Positions 43,324 through 52,932 of a DNA stretch of 64,000 nucleotides are shown piece by piece. The translations under genes and the position numbers were made by a program. The DNA is taken from assembly GCA_015064205.1 (NCBI GenBank), contig SVSR01000001.1:119840-183839 (forward strand), written 5' to 3'. The notes under the pieces were generated by a model. The model was not told the DNA's origin, did not search any database, and worked only from the letters and a program-made list of their open reading frames with translations. The stretch's first letter is position 1. Each line of letters starts with the position of its first letter. The stretch comes from Oscillospiraceae bacterium. Lineage in GTDB: Bacteria > Bacillota > Clostridia > Oscillospirales > CAG-272.

Positions 43324-44958
43324 TTATCCTTTTATCTGTGTTGCAACAAGACTTTCGCCGCAATAGATCTTTCTGAGCTTCGGCTTTTCTATCTTACCTG
43401 TTGGATTACGTGGTATGTCGGCAAAGATTATCTTGTGCGGTCTCTTGTATCTGGGAAGGGCCTTGCAGAATTCGGCAATCTCTTCTTCTGTTGCGCTCAT
43501 ACCCGGCTTTATCTCTATAATAGCTGCCGCTATTTCGCCGAGTCTCGGATCGGGAAGACCTATAACCGCAACGTCCTTTATCTTGTCATTTGCTCTAAGG
43601 AAGTCTTCGATCTGTACGGGGTAAAGGTTTTCACCGCCGCTTATGATAACGTCTTTCTTACGGTCAACAAGATAAATAAATCCGTCTTCGTCACGCATAG
43701 CCATGTCACCGGTATAAAGCCAGCCGTTATCAAGTACTTCCTTTGTTGCCTTTTCATCTTTGTAGTAGCAGGTCATAACGCCTGGGCCGAATACTGCAAG
43801 CTCACCAACGTCGCCGTCAGCAACCTCGTTTTTTTTCTCGTCAACTATCTTGACCTGCCAGCCGTAGCCGGGAACGCCGATAGCGCCGACCTTGTGTGTG
43901 TTTTCTATACCGAGATGTACGCAACCCGGTCCGATAGATTCGCTGAGACCGTAGTTGGTATCATAGTCGTGGTGAGGGAAAATAGCCTTCCAGCGCTTTA
44001 TAAGGCTCGGGGGAACGGGTTGCGCACCGATATGCATAAGTCTCCACTGTGAAAGCTGGTACTCGGATACGTTAATCTCACCGCGGTCGATAGCGTCAAG
44101 AATATCCTGCGCCCACGGCACTAACAGCCATACGATAGAGCACTTTTCCTGCGATACTGTTTCAATTATCGAGTGAGGCTTAACGCCCTTTAAAAGTATT
44201 GCCTTACTGCCTGATACGAGACTGCCGAACCAGTGCATTTTTGCACCTGTATGATAGAGAGGGGGAATACACAAAAATACGTCGTCGTGTGTCTGACCAT
44301 GATGCTTCTGCTCGGTTATTGCGGCATGCATAAGGCTTTCATGATTATGTAAAATAGCCTTGGGGAAACCTGTTGTACCTGATGAGAAGTATATAGCTGC
44401 ATCGTCTTTGTCTGAAATCTCAACGTTAGGCTTTGCGCTTGAGAAGTTAGCCGAAAGGTGGAGATAATTTTCAGCAAAGGACGGGCAGGAGTCGCCGACG
44501 AAGAAGAGAAGCTTTACGTTCTCGATTCTGTCGCATATCTCCTCAACACGGCCGATGAATTCGTTGCCGAAAATAAGAGCGTCTGCATCTGCAAGTTCTA
44601 CGCAGTACTTGATCTCATCAGAAGTGTATCTGTAATTAAGCGGTACTGCAAGCGCGCCTGATTTGAGTATACCGAAGTATATGGGAAGCCATTCAAGGCT
44701 GTTCATTAAAAGTATAGCCACCTTGTCGCCTTTTTTGATACCGCGGCTCATGAGAAGGTTGGCGCATCTGTTAGCCTTTTCTTCAAAAACGCTCCAGGTT
44801 ATCTCTCTGCGGTATGACTCTGCGTGGCCTGATTCGATAAGCTCGTATTCCTTCCAGGTAACGCGTCTTTTTTCCTTAATCTCGGGATTGATTTCAATAA
44901 GCGCAGTTTCATTTGGATAGTTGTGCGCATTCTGTTCAAGATAATTTGTAATAGGCAT
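43324..44958 (-). CDS. Class I adenylate-forming enzyme (acyl-CoA synthetase, AMP-binding)
   Basis: Activates a carboxylic acid as acyl-AMP and most likely transfers it to CoA. The 544-aa protein has the AMP-binding P-loop YFSSGTTGFPKA, the NYGLSESIG motif, the WLYTGDMAMRDEDGFIYLVDRKKD hinge and the C-terminal catalytic Lys in PRNPTGKIEKPKL. Residues 33-62 contain two similar ITW/VTW-type segments, an apparent small insertion relative to typical FadD-like enzymes. It leads an operon with the aldolase-like gene behind a perfect promoter. Confidence 0.92.
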   Translation of the reverse strand: MPITNYLEQNAHNYPNETALIEINPEIKEKRRVTWKEYELIESGHAESYRREITWSVFEEKANRCANLLMSRGIKKGDKVAILLMNSLEWLPIYFGILKSGALAVPLNYRYTSDEIKYCVELADADALIFGNEFIGRVEEICDRIENVKLLFFVGDSCPSFAENYLHLSANFSSAKPNVEISDKDDAAIYFSSGTTGFPKAILHNHESLMHAAITEQKHHGQTHDDVFLCIPPLYHTGAKMHWFGSLVSGSKAILLKGVKPHSIIETVSQEKCSIVWLLVPWAQDILDAIDRGEINVSEYQLSQWRLMHIGAQPVPPSLIKRWKAIFPHHDYDTNYGLSESIGPGCVHLGIENTHKVGAIGVPGYGWQVKIVDEKKNEVADGDVGELAVFGPGVMTCYYKDEKATKEVLDNGWLYTGDMAMRDEDGFIYLVDRKKDVIISGGENLYPVQIEDFLRANDKIKDVAVIGLPDPRLGEIAAAIIEIKPGMSATEEEIAEFCKALPRYKRPHKIIFADIPRNPTGKIEKPKLRKIYCGESLVATQIKG

Positions 44959-44993
44959 TTTTATAATCCTTACTTAATAAATAATACTTAATA

Positions 44994-45022
44994 ATTATAC
45001 AACAGTATATAAATGATGTCAA
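44994..45022 (-). promoter_or_regulatory. Promoter of the acyl-CoA synthetase-aldolase operon
   Basis: Perfect TTGACA, 17 nt, TATAAT on the minus strand. Confidence 0.88.
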
Positions 45023-45049
45023 CACCAAAAAGCAAAAGGTGACAAAAAC

Positions 45050-45523
45050 TTACAAAATATCAAGTTTTTTGCCGTCAAGCACCGCGCTTATAAGACTGTC
45101 ACCCTCATAGCATAGCTTTAGCGAGAAAAACTTATTTTGTGAGCCAAGAAGATCTAAAAACACGCGGTCGCCTTCCCACATAGGAAGATTATCAAGCTTG
45201 TTTTTGTCTATCCACTCGAGTCTGCCCTCGCTGCACGTGCTGATCTCACCGTCAAACTTGTCGGCTGTGAAAAGATGCATATACTCGGTGCCGTATTTGT
45301 CGCTTACAAACGTGACAATACCACGGTAATCGTATGATACAAGAGTTAGACCGGTTTCTTCAAGTACCTCGCGGCAAACGCAGTCCTCGGGACTTTCGCC
45401 ATCTTCAAATTTTCCGCCGATACCTATCCACTTGCCGGCATTTTCATCGTTCTTTTTTGCATTTCTGTAAAGCATAAGATATTTGCCGGCATTTTCAATA
45501 TAGCATAGCGATGAGATTTTCAT
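45050..45523 (-). CDS. NUDIX hydrolase (MutT/8-oxo-dGTPase-like)
   Basis: Hydrolyses nucleoside diphosphates linked to another moiety. The Nudix box is complete: GGKFEDGESPEDCVCREVLEETGL. The start is ATG 45523 (MKISSLCYIENAGKYLMLYR), which matches the family; the track's TTG at 45535 adds four residues right on top of the purine-rich region. The 157-aa length is typical. It stands alone with its own promoter. The exact substrate is unknown. Confidence 0.92.
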   Translation of the reverse strand: MKISSLCYIENAGKYLMLYRNAKKNDENAGKWIGIGGKFEDGESPEDCVCREVLEETGLTLVSYDYRGIVTFVSDKYGTEYMHLFTADKFDGEISTCSEGRLEWIDKNKLDNLPMWEGDRVFLDLLGSQNKFFSLKLCYEGDSLISAVLDGKKLDIL

Positions 45524-45569
45524 ATGTAAGATCAAGCCTTTCTGAGATTTATACGTGTTTTATACTCAT

Positions 45570-45598
45570 ATTTTAGCATAATCGGGCTAAATTATCAA
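45570..45598 (-). promoter_or_regulatory. Promoter of the NUDIX gene
   Basis: Minus-strand TTGATA, 17 nt, TAAAAT. Confidence 0.7.
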
Positions 45599-45617
45599 TA
45601 TCGGGCCAAAAAAGCAC

Positions 45618-45647
45618 TTGATATTTTTGCATTTTTCATGTTACAAT
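45618..45647 (+). promoter_or_regulatory. Promoter of the NfeD-SPFH operon
   Basis: TTGATA, 18 nt, TACAAT, about 55 nt before the NfeD start. Confidence 0.6.
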
Positions 45648-45701
45648 ATAAGTGTTGAATGAGATCTGATTTCATCAAATAGAATAAAAGGAGATGATAC
45701 T

Positions 45702-46124
45702 TTGTCAAATATAGTATGGCTCATAATTGCCGTAATCTTTGCTGTTCTGGAAGGCGCGACTGTAGGTCTTGTGTGCATATGGTTTTCAGGCGGCGCGCTT
45801 GCGGCATGGATCTGTGCGGCCCTTGGTCTTGGCATATGGTGGCAGATCGGCGTATTTATAGCTATAACGTCGCTGCTTCTCATCTTTACAAGACCTGTGG
45901 TTAAAAAGCTTCTTTCAAAAAATGGAAGCAAAACAAATCTTGACCGTATTATCGGCAAAAGCGTTGTTATCAGCGAAAAGGTTGATAATCTTAAACAAAC
46001 GGGAAGATGCGTTATTAACGGAGTTTCCTGGAGTGTTCGCTCTGATGACGGAGGAGTCCTTGAAGCAGGAGAAACTGTAACTGTAAAGGATATTGAAGGA
46101 GTTCATCTTGTAGTTAAAAAATAA
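45702..46124 (+). CDS. NfeD-like membrane protein
   Basis: The 140-aa product has two or three N-terminal membrane helices and a C-terminal OB-like soluble domain (IIGKSVVISEKVDN to the end). The start codon is TTG at 45702 behind AAAGGAG. NfeD proteins form conserved operons with SPFH/stomatin-like proteins, exactly as here, and are linked to membrane microdomain organisation and stress. The short form without the protease domain is seen. Confidence 0.88.
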   Translation: MSNIVWLIIAVIFAVLEGATVGLVCIWFSGGALAAWICAALGLGIWWQIGVFIAITSLLLIFTRPVVKKLLSKNGSKTNLDRIIGKSVVISEKVDNLKQTGRCVINGVSWSVRSDDGGVLEAGETVTVKDIEGVHLVVKK

Positions 46125-46160
46125 ATACATACAGTGCTGACAAGGCAGAAAGGAAATTTT

Positions 46161-47051
46161 ATGGAAATAATCGCATTATTCGTACTGATTCTTATCGTTG
46201 TTGCGGCTAACATCAAGGTTGTTCCGCAGGCACATGCTTTTATCGTTGAACGTTTCGGCGCATATAACGCGACCTGGAACGTTGGTATCCATGTAAAGAT
46301 ACCCTTTATAGACAAAATTGCAAGCAAGGTAAATTTAAAGGAACACGTTGTTGACTTTGCTCCCCAGCCCGTTATCACAAAGGATAACGTAACTATGCAT
46401 ATCGACACCGTCGTATACTATCAGATAACAGACCCCAAGCTCTTCTGCTACGGTGTTGAAAGACCTATGATGGCGATCGAAAATCTTACGGCAACAACGC
46501 TTCGTAATATCATCGGTGACCTTGAGCTTGACGAAACGCTCACTTCCCGTGATACTGTAAACACCAAAATGAGAGCGATACTTGACGAGGCAACAGACCC
46601 GTGGGGTATCAAGATAAACCGCGTTGAGCTTAAGAATATCATTCCTCCGTCCGAAATACAGGACGCGATGGAAAAGCAGATGAAGGCAGAGCGTGAAAGG
46701 CGTGAAGCGATCCTTAAGGCCGAGGGTGAAAAGAAATCTGCTATCCTTATTGCCGAGGGTGAAAAGGAAGCGGCAATACTCAGAGCAGACGCTAAAAAAG
46801 AAGCGGCTATCAGAGAGGCTGAAGGCCAGGCGCAGGGTATTCTTGCAGTGCAGACGGCTATCGCCGAAGGTATCAAGCGCATCAACGATTCCGCACCCGG
46901 AGAGGGATATCTCACGATAAAAGCTCTTGAAAGCTTTGAAAAGGCGGCTGACGGCAAGGCAACAAAAATAATAATACCCTCGGAAATTCAGGGTATAGCA
47001 GGTCTTGTTTCAAGCTTAAAGGAAGTTTGTGAGGACAAAAACACAAAATAA
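46161..47051 (+). CDS. SPFH domain protein (stomatin/QmcA family)
   Basis: Membrane-microdomain scaffold protein. The start is ATG 46161, after AAAGGA; the track's start at 46134 precedes that Shine-Dalgarno. The 296-aa product has one N-terminal membrane helix (ALFVLILIVVAANI), the SPFH/band 7 domain (about 25-190, with HVKIPFIDKI and ATTLRNIIGDLELDE), and a long Ala/Glu/Lys-rich coiled coil (EGEKKSAILIAEGEKEAAIL). It is the partner of NfeD 36 nt upstream and is followed by a terminator. Confidence 0.93.
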   Translation: MEIIALFVLILIVVAANIKVVPQAHAFIVERFGAYNATWNVGIHVKIPFIDKIASKVNLKEHVVDFAPQPVITKDNVTMHIDTVVYYQITDPKLFCYGVERPMMAIENLTATTLRNIIGDLELDETLTSRDTVNTKMRAILDEATDPWGIKINRVELKNIIPPSEIQDAMEKQMKAERERREAILKAEGEKKSAILIAEGEKEAAILRADAKKEAAIREAEGQAQGILAVQTAIAEGIKRINDSAPGEGYLTIKALESFEKAADGKATKIIIPSEIQGIAGLVSSLKEVCEDKNTK

Positions 47052-47064
47052 GCTAAGACTTATG

Positions 47065-47092
47065 GCGCAGGGTAAAAGCCCTGCGCTGTTTT
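47065..47092 (+). terminator. Terminator of the NfeD-SPFH operon
   Basis: GCGCAGGG / CCCTGCGC stem with a 6-nt loop and TGTTTTG tail. Confidence 0.82.
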
Positions 47093-47248
47093 GTTCATAA
47101 ATTATATTATTTTCGTTCACAAATTTTCTCTATGAATTATTGTTCGTATTTGGTAAAATCTATATGTTAGAGTGCCATAATACGTGGTGACGTTTTAAAT
47201 ACCTTCGCAAAGAGCAGAGAAGCTTTTTGCAAAGTAAGGATGGAATTT

Positions 47249-48643
47249 ATGAAAAGAGATCTTGTAAAAAGTATTTATTCCGGCAGCGCGGCATTTGCCG
47301 GCAAAGAGGTAGTGCTAGGCGGTTGGGCAAGAAGCGTGCGCGACAGTAAGGCGTTTGGCTTTATCGACCTTTATGACGGAAGCTGCTTCAAGTGCGTTCA
47401 GGTAGTTTTTGAAAGAGAAAAAATTGATAATTATGACGAGATCGCAAAGCTCAACGTTGGCTCTGCGGTTGTTGTAACGGGTATAGTTGAGCTTACGCCC
47501 GAAATGAAGCAGCCCTTTGAAATAAAGGCAACGAAGGTTGAGATCGAGGGCGCATCTACGCCCGATTATCCGCTTCAGAAGAAGCGCCATACTGTTGAAT
47601 ATCTTCGTGAGCAGGCATATCTCAGACCAAGAACAAATCTGTTTTCCGCAGTGTTCAGAGTACGCAGCGAGGTAGCGTACGCTATCCACAGCTTCTTTAA
47701 TGAACGTGGATTTGTTTACGTTCACACTCCGCTTATCACGGGCTCAGACTGTGAGGGCGCAGGAGAAATGTTCAGAGTAACAACGCTTGATCTTGAAAAT
47801 CCTCCGAGAACTGAAGACGGCAAGATAGATTTTTCCAAGGATTTCTTCGGTAAGAGCGCAAACCTTACGGTATCAGGTCAGCTTGAGGGCGAAACCTACG
47901 CTATGGCGTTTGGTAATATCTACACGTTTGGTCCGACATTCAGAGCTGAAAACTCGAATACCGCAAGACACGCGGCAGAGTTCTGGATGATAGAGCCCGA
48001 GATCGCATTTGCAGACTTAAATGACAATATGCAGCTTGCGTGGGATATGATAAAGTATATCATAAACCACGTGCTTGAAAAGTGCGCGCAGGAGCTTGAA
48101 TTCTTCAACAGCTTCGTTGATAAAACACTTCTTGAAAGACTCAACGCGCTTGCACAGAGCGATTATGAAAAGGTAACGTATACCGATGCAATCGAGCTTC
48201 TCAAAAAGAGCGGCGCAGACTTCAAGTATCCTGTTGAATGGGGATGCGATCTTCAGACAGAGCACGAAAGATACCTCACAGAGCAGATATTCAAAAAGCC
48301 TGTGTTTGTTATTGACTATCCGAAGGAGATAAAGTCCTTCTATATGCGACTTAACGACGACAACAAGACAGTTGCCGCTATGGACCTGCTCGTACCGGGA
48401 GTTGGTGAGATAATCGGCGGAAGCCAGAGAGAAGAGCGCCTTGAAATACTTCAGGCAAGAATGGCAGAGCTTGGCCTAAGCGAAGAGGACTATTGGTGGT
48501 ATCTCAATTTACGCAAGTACGGAGGAACAAAGCACGCAGGATACGGCCTCGGCTTTGAGCGTATCATTATGTACCTCACGGGTGTATCCAACATCCGCGA
48601 CGTAATTCCTTACCCCAGAACAGTAGGGAATGCTGAATATTAA
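47249..48643 (+). CDS. asnS: Asparaginyl-tRNA synthetase
   Basis: Class II synthetase that charges tRNA-Asn. The product, 464 aa from ATG 47249 (AAGGA Shine-Dalgarno, 8-nt spacing), has an N-terminal OB anticodon-binding domain ([24 protein letters not shown]). Motif 2 is visible in [25 protein letters not shown], and motif 3 as [19 protein letters not shown]. The track's ATG 47240 overlaps the Shine-Dalgarno. The upstream 150 nt shows no T-box signature. The gene ends in a bidirectional terminator. Confidence 0.96.
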   Translation: MKRDLVKSIYSGSAAFAGKEVVLGGWARSVRDSKAFGFIDLYDGSCFKCVQVVFEREKIDNYDEIAKLNVGSAVVVTGIVELTPEMKQPFEIKATKVEIEGASTPDYPLQKKRHTVEYLREQAYLRPRTNLFSAVFRVRSEVAYAIHSFFNERGFVYVHTPLITGSDCEGAGEMFRVTTLDLENPPRTEDGKIDFSKDFFGKSANLTVSGQLEGETYAMAFGNIYTFGPTFRAENSNTARHAAEFWMIEPEIAFADLNDNMQLAWDMIKYIINHVLEKCAQELEFFNSFVDKTLLERLNALAQSDYEKVTYTDAIELLKKSGADFKYPVEWGCDLQTEHERYLTEQIFKKPVFVIDYPKEIKSFYMRLNDDNKTVAAMDLLVPGVGEIIGGSQREERLEILQARMAELGLSEEDYWWYLNLRKYGGTKHAGYGLGFERIIMYLTGVSNIRDVIPYPRTVGNAEY

Positions 48644-48645
48644 TA

Positions 48646-48682
48646 ATAAAAAAGAAACACCCTCGGGTGTTTCTTTTTTATT
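48646..48682. terminator. Bidirectional terminator between asnS and the M20 peptidase gene
   Basis: AATAAAAAAGAAACACC / GGTGTTTCTTTTTTATT long A/T-flanked stem with a CTCG-type loop. It overlaps the last base pairs of the M20 gene by about 2 nt. Confidence 0.88.
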
Positions 48683-49832
48683 ATATAGAACAAGCAATTG
48701 CGACTATTCTTTTTGCAGACTCGGCAAGAGATGAGAGCAGGGAATGTTCATTTATTGAATGAGAACCACTGCCGTCAGTACCCAATGAGTCCATACACGG
48801 AATACCGGCGGCAGTTACCTCAGCCGCGTCAGAGCCGCCTCTTAATGCTTTTCCCTCAAGCGTCTGGATCCCGTTTTCGGCAAAAATCTCGTTAACACGC
48901 TTTAAAAGCTGTAAGTTTCTTTCATTTTTCTCCATCGAAAGACGGGAGCTTATCATTGTAACCGTGCAGCTTGTTCCTATAACATCTTCACGGTCAGCGA
49001 GCTCTTGCACGTAGTTTATTATCCACTGTCTTTGTTCCTGTGTAGCAAATCTGAAATTAACAGAGAAGGAGCAATCGCACGGAATAGTATTAACGGCGCT
49101 TCCGCCTTTGATTATACCGCAACTGCACGTTATTCCATCGTCGTCCTTTAATTTTTCAAGTTCGATTATCTTGTGTGCCGCTGCTGCAATGGCACTTGCG
49201 CCTTCGTTTGCACATCTTGATGCGTGTCCTGCCTTGCCCGTGACGTCAAATCTGAAAGACAAGATACCCTTGCGAACAAGCACCGCTCTGCCAGGCTTAT
49301 ATCCCTCAAGGTTGAGGAACGCAACTGCATTTTTTGCTTTTTCGCATATGTAATTGATGGTGGCTTTGTTACTTTGCATACTGCCGCATTCCTCGTCGGT
49401 CTGGAGCAAAAGCATAACCGGACGCTTTGTGAAGCCGCATTCTTTGAGTGCATGCATTGCAAAAAATCCTGCAACAACTCCGCCCTTGCAATCGTTAACT
49501 CCGGGGCCGTATATCTTTTCAGAGTCAAGGTGCACGGCAGGTGTACCAAACATTCCAACGGGATGAACTGTATCAATGTGGCCTGAAATGCAAAGAGGTG
49601 CAAGGCTTGAATCAGGATTCATTGTTATACAAACAACGTCGCCTGATACCTCTTGCCTGAAAACTTCGACTTTAAAGCCAAGCTTTTCTGCCTTAGCTAT
49701 AAAATATGCGCCTACTGCGTCAACTCCTTCTTTGAAGTTTGTAGGGCTTTCAATGTTTCCAACATCTTCCCAAACTTTAATATATGTATCGTTGAGCTTG
49801 TCAACAGTTTCAAATACTTCGTTGCAAACCAT
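48681..49832 (-). CDS. M20 family metallopeptidase (ArgE/DapE/CPG2 type)
   Basis: Two-zinc exopeptidase or amidohydrolase of 383 aa. Metal ligands and catalytic residues can be placed: SGHIDTVHP, GPGVNDCKGG, QTDEECGS with the catalytic Glu pair, GGSDAAEV and the C-terminal NEHSLL with the final His. The dimerisation domain lies at about 185-295. It is the second gene of an operon, 11 nt after the CapA-like gene. Substrate unknown; it resembles glutamate-releasing carboxypeptidases (CPG2), which would fit a poly-gamma-glutamate-linked CapA partner (inference). Confidence 0.88.
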   Translation of the reverse strand: MVCNEVFETVDKLNDTYIKVWEDVGNIESPTNFKEGVDAVGAYFIAKAEKLGFKVEVFRQEVSGDVVCITMNPDSSLAPLCISGHIDTVHPVGMFGTPAVHLDSEKIYGPGVNDCKGGVVAGFFAMHALKECGFTKRPVMLLLQTDEECGSMQSNKATINYICEKAKNAVAFLNLEGYKPGRAVLVRKGILSFRFDVTGKAGHASRCANEGASAIAAAAHKIIELEKLKDDDGITCSCGIIKGGSAVNTIPCDCSFSVNFRFATQEQRQWIINYVQELADREDVIGTSCTVTMISSRLSMEKNERNLQLLKRVNEIFAENGIQTLEGKALRGGSDAAEVTAAGIPCMDSLGTDGSGSHSINEHSLLSSLAESAKRIVAIACSI

Positions 49833-49843
49833 AATAAATCTCC

Positions 49844-50965
49844 TTATCTGAAGCTTTCAATAACGTAATTTACAAGTTCTTTGTCGGCAAGCTTCCATAA
49901 ACGGAAAAACGCAAGTATTCTGCCTGCCATAGTGTGCCTTCCGGCAACCTTTTTCATTTTATCAAGATCGTATTTGAAAAACCAGTCCCATTTTGTGTAG
50001 GAGCCGAATTTTTCTTTTTTCAGAAAGACACGCTTCTTTCTTTCGTTTAAGCATAAACCCTTTGCAGCAAGCGGCCACAAAAGCGCATACTGAAGTGGCG
50101 ACAAATTTCTGAATATTGCAGGAGATTCGCCCTCTTGTACAGTGTTATTTTCACGGTTTATATGAACAGGCAGATTTTCCCACGACATAGTGGTTTCGGT
50201 AAACTCAAGCTTTATGAGCATACCTGTATCAGTAAACTTCTGTATCCTCTGAAAATCGGTATCGAAAATGAAATTGCCGAGAGAGTAGAAAATTATCTTG
50301 TCACAGACCTTTTCATAGCCCTGCACAACGTGCGGATGATGCGAAATAACAGCATCGGCGCCGTATTTTATGTAGTTTCTGTATCTTTTTCTTACAAAAG
50401 GCAGAGGCACGTGGGAAAACTCAGCGCCTGCATGGCATATAACGATGCACCAGCGGTATTTGGATTTCAGCTCTTCTATCTCTGCCTTGATTCTGTCATC
50501 ATAATTCCACATAAGGCATCCGGGAGTTTTCTCGTCAGACACAGCGTGAGTTGAGTTTGTAACTGAGATTATTGCTATGCCGCCGTCTTTATCTATTATC
50601 ACAGGCTTTGCCGCCTCGTTTATGTTTTCACCAACACCGATGGTTTGAACATTGTTTTCACGTGCGATATCAAGAGTGCTTCGCATACCCTCATCGCCGC
50701 AGTCCATTATGTGATTGTTGGCAAGATTCCATATGTTGCCGTTCATTTTTTTTATCGGGTGAACACAGTCCGCAGGATTTGCGTGTATTATCGACTTATC
50801 GCTTCTGCCCTCTGCCGTGCTGATTGCGCCTTCTACGTTAACGACGGTATAGTCGGCATCAGATAGAAAGTTTTCAACTTTTTTATCAAGCAGATCTTCT
50901 TTGAAACAGGAGTCTGAAAAGTGTCTTGTGAAAGCAATGTCTCCTGTAAAAGCTATTTTTGTCAT
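49844..50965 (-). CDS. CapA family protein (PGA_cap, metallophosphatase fold)
   Basis: The 373-aa product begins MTKIAFTGDIAFTRHF, the calcineurin-like start of the PGA_cap domain. VNVEGAIS, LANNHIMDCGDEGM, ICHAGAEFSHVP, ISHHPHVVQGYE and YSLGNFIFD follow. The track start at 51103 would extend it through the terminator of the upstream gene and its own promoter, so ATG 50965 (AAGGAG, 11-nt spacing) is used. No signal peptide is visible, unlike the membrane-bound CapA of capsule operons. Beyond about residue 260 a basic tail of about 110 aa is family-atypical. It is co-transcribed with the M20 peptidase gene. Confidence 0.85.
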   Translation of the reverse strand: MTKIAFTGDIAFTRHFSDSCFKEDLLDKKVENFLSDADYTVVNVEGAISTAEGRSDKSIIHANPADCVHPIKKMNGNIWNLANNHIMDCGDEGMRSTLDIARENNVQTIGVGENINEAAKPVIIDKDGGIAIISVTNSTHAVSDEKTPGCLMWNYDDRIKAEIEELKSKYRWCIVICHAGAEFSHVPLPFVRKRYRNYIKYGADAVISHHPHVVQGYEKVCDKIIFYSLGNFIFDTDFQRIQKFTDTGMLIKLEFTETTMSWENLPVHINRENNTVQEGESPAIFRNLSPLQYALLWPLAAKGLCLNERKKRVFLKKEKFGSYTKWDWFFKYDLDKMKKVAGRHTMAGRILAFFRLWKLADKELVNYVIESFR

Positions 50966-51010
50966 TGAAACAATAACTCCTTGTTGTGAAAGATGTAACT
51001 TATTAACTGT

Positions 51011-51039
51011 ATTATAAAATGAAAATATACGTTTGTAAA
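51011..51039 (-). promoter_or_regulatory. Promoter of the CapA-M20 operon
   Basis: Minus-strand TTTACA, 17 nt, TATAAT, between the UPF0210 terminator and the CapA start. Confidence 0.8.
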
Positions 51040-51060
51040 TAACATTTCGATCTAATAAAG

Positions 51061-51090
51061 CAAAAAAAGCACCATCCGCAAGGATGATGC
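51061..51090 (-). terminator. Terminator of the ACT-UPF0210 operon
   Basis: GCATCATCC / GGATGGTGC stem (one G-U pair) with TTGC loop, followed on the minus strand by seven T. Confidence 0.88.
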
Positions 51091-51106
51091 CATTTTTGTA
51101 CATAAA

Positions 51107-52465
51107 TTAGTTTTTGAGGCTGTGTATGGGTGCGGGAATACGTCCGCCTCGTGCGATGAATTTCGCAGGCGAGTAGTTGTTGACCTTGATAACGGGCGCG
51201 TGACCTAAAAGTCCACCGTAATCAACAACATCACCAACATTCATACCGTATGCCGGTATTACTCTTACCGCAGTTGTTTTGGTATTTGCTACGCCGATAG
51301 ATATTTCATCAGCGATAATACCGCTTATAACATCCTCGCTTGTGTCGCCGGGTATTACGATCATGTCAAGACCGACCGAGCATACGGCCGTCATAGCTTC
51401 AAGCTTTTCGATTGAAAGCGAGCCGCATGTTACTGCGTCTATCATGCCCTGGTCCTCGGATACGGGAATAAATGCGCCCGAAAGTCCGCCAACGCTTGAT
51501 GAAGCCATAACGCCGCCTTTTTTTACTGCGTCATTTAAAAGTGCAAGCGCCGCTGTCGTTCCGCAAGCACCGCAGGACTCAAGCCCCATTTCCTCAAGAA
51601 TATGCGCAACAGAGTCACCGATTGCGGGAGTAGGAGCAAGAGAGAGGTCGACTATACCAAAGGGCACTCCGAGTCTCTTGGAAGCTTCAAGAGCAACGAG
51701 CTGACCCACACGTGTTATCTTGAATGCGGTCTTCTTTATAGTTTCTGCAAGTGTCTGGAAATCGCAGTTGCCTGCACGCTTGATAGCGCTTGATACAACG
51801 CCCGGGCCGGATACTCCAACGCTGAGCACGACATCTCCTTCGCCAACACCGTGGAAAGCTCCCGCCATAAAGGGGTTGTCCTCAGGTGCATTAGCGAATA
51901 CCACGAATTTTGCGCAACCGATAGAGCCGTTATCACGCGTGAGATAAGCGGCACGTTTTACTATCTTTCCCATTCTTGCAACGGCGTCCATGTTAATGCC
52001 GGCTTTTGTTGTTGCAACGTTTACAGACGAGCAAACGAGCTTTGTTTCTGCAAGCGCTTCGGGTATGACAGAGAGAAGAGTGTCGTCAGCCTTGGTCATA
52101 CCTTTGTGTACAAGTGCACCGAAACCGCCGATGAAGTTTATGCCGAGAGTATCAGCCGCGCGGTCGAGCGTTTTTGCAACGTTTATAAATCCGTCGGGTG
52201 AAAGGTGTCCGCCTATAAGAGAAATAGGCGTTACGGCAACTCTTTTGTTGATTATCGGAATACCGTATTCCTTTTCAATATTCTCGCCTGTTTTAACGAG
52301 GTTGCGTGCGCATGTTGTTATTTTATTATAAATATTCTCGCAAAGGCGCTTTTCATCGGAATCAGCGCAGTCGAGAAGGGAGATGCCCATCGTTGTCGTT
52401 CTGATATCGAGGTTTTCCTCGTGTATCATATTTATAGTTTCAAGAATATCTGCTGTATTTAACAT
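51107..52465 (-). CDS. PFL family protein (UPF0210/DUF711)
   Basis: The 452-aa cytosolic protein matches the UPF0210 family, whose fold is related to pyruvate-formate-lyase and anaerobic ribonucleotide reductase barrels but lacks a known reaction. Characteristic stretches are [67 protein letters not shown] and [18 protein letters not shown]. It follows its usual partner, an ACT-domain protein (UPF0237), 22 nt upstream. The conserved pairing suggests amino-acid-responsive control (inference). Confidence 0.93.
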   Translation of the reverse strand: MLNTADILETINMIHEENLDIRTTTMGISLLDCADSDEKRLCENIYNKITTCARNLVKTGENIEKEYGIPIINKRVAVTPISLIGGHLSPDGFINVAKTLDRAADTLGINFIGGFGALVHKGMTKADDTLLSVIPEALAETKLVCSSVNVATTKAGINMDAVARMGKIVKRAAYLTRDNGSIGCAKFVVFANAPEDNPFMAGAFHGVGEGDVVLSVGVSGPGVVSSAIKRAGNCDFQTLAETIKKTAFKITRVGQLVALEASKRLGVPFGIVDLSLAPTPAIGDSVAHILEEMGLESCGACGTTAALALLNDAVKKGGVMASSSVGGLSGAFIPVSEDQGMIDAVTCGSLSIEKLEAMTAVCSVGLDMIVIPGDTSEDVISGIIADEISIGVANTKTTAVRVIPAYGMNVGDVVDYGGLLGHAPVIKVNNYSPAKFIARGGRIPAPIHSLKN

Positions 52466-52487
52466 ATATGTATCTCCACTAATATAA

Positions 52488-52757
52488 TCAGATGCGGTGC
52501 ATCGAGTTGAAAATATCTTCGTGCATAGTCTGAATTACAAGTCCCTTGGCCGTACCGTGTTCTTTCATTTTATCAACAAATTCCGTAAAGGGCATGTTAA
52601 GAGATGTAATATCAACGAGCATGATCATTGCAAAATAATCACGCATAACGCTTTGAGATATATCAACTATGTTTGCTCCGAACTTAGAGCAGATCGCCGA
52701 TACGTCTGCGATGATACCGAGCGTGTCTTTACCTGTTACCGTTATAACTGCTTTCAT
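52488..52757 (-). CDS. ACT domain-containing protein (UPF0237)
   Basis: Single ACT domain, a small amino-acid-binding regulatory module. The start is ATG 52757 ([21 protein letters not shown]) after AAGGA with 7-nt spacing; the track extends eight residues through the Shine-Dalgarno. The 89-aa length is normal for this family. The GxxDxxGIIAxVS ligand loop is intact ([12 protein letters not shown]). It is the first gene of the operon with UPF0210. Confidence 0.93.
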   Translation of the reverse strand: MKAVITVTGKDTLGIIADVSAICSKFGANIVDISQSVMRDYFAMIMLVDITSLNMPFTEFVDKMKEHGTAKGLVIQTMHEDIFNSMHRI

Positions 52758-52792
52758 GATTCTATCCTTCCTTTTCGCCAAAATACACAGTA

Positions 52793-52821
52793 ATTATACT
52801 ATATATGTTCAGATATTTCAA
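52793..52821 (-). promoter_or_regulatory. Promoter of the ACT-UPF0210 operon
   Basis: Minus-strand TTGAAA, 17 nt, TATAAT. Confidence 0.78.
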
Positions 52822-52870
52822 GGCTATTGTGAAAATAATAACGGCTTTTTGAGAAAAAGTATTAAAAAAC

Positions 52871-52899
52871 TTGTAATAATGATTATTGTATGATACAAT
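52871..52899 (+). promoter_or_regulatory. Promoter of the 52933 membrane protein gene (and alr region)
   Basis: TTGTAA, 17 nt, TACAAT. It diverges from the ACT-UPF0210 promoter about 50 bp away. Confidence 0.7.
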
Positions 52900-52932
52900 G
52901 TATAATATATGAAATAAAAAACGGTGGTTGGT

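Noticed and set aside
42922-44052. 376-aa plus-strand ORF opposite the aldolase and acyl-CoA synthetase genes
   Set aside because: Spans two well-supported minus-strand genes with perfect family motifs; it is a shadow frame.
47093-47248. Possible T-box leader before asnS
   Set aside because: No AGGGTGGNACCGCG-like T-box sequence and no terminator hairpin before the gene.
50966-51103. Extended N-terminus of the CapA-like protein in the ORF track
   Set aside because: The extension crosses the UPF0210 terminator and the CapA promoter; the product domain begins exactly at MTKIAFTGD.
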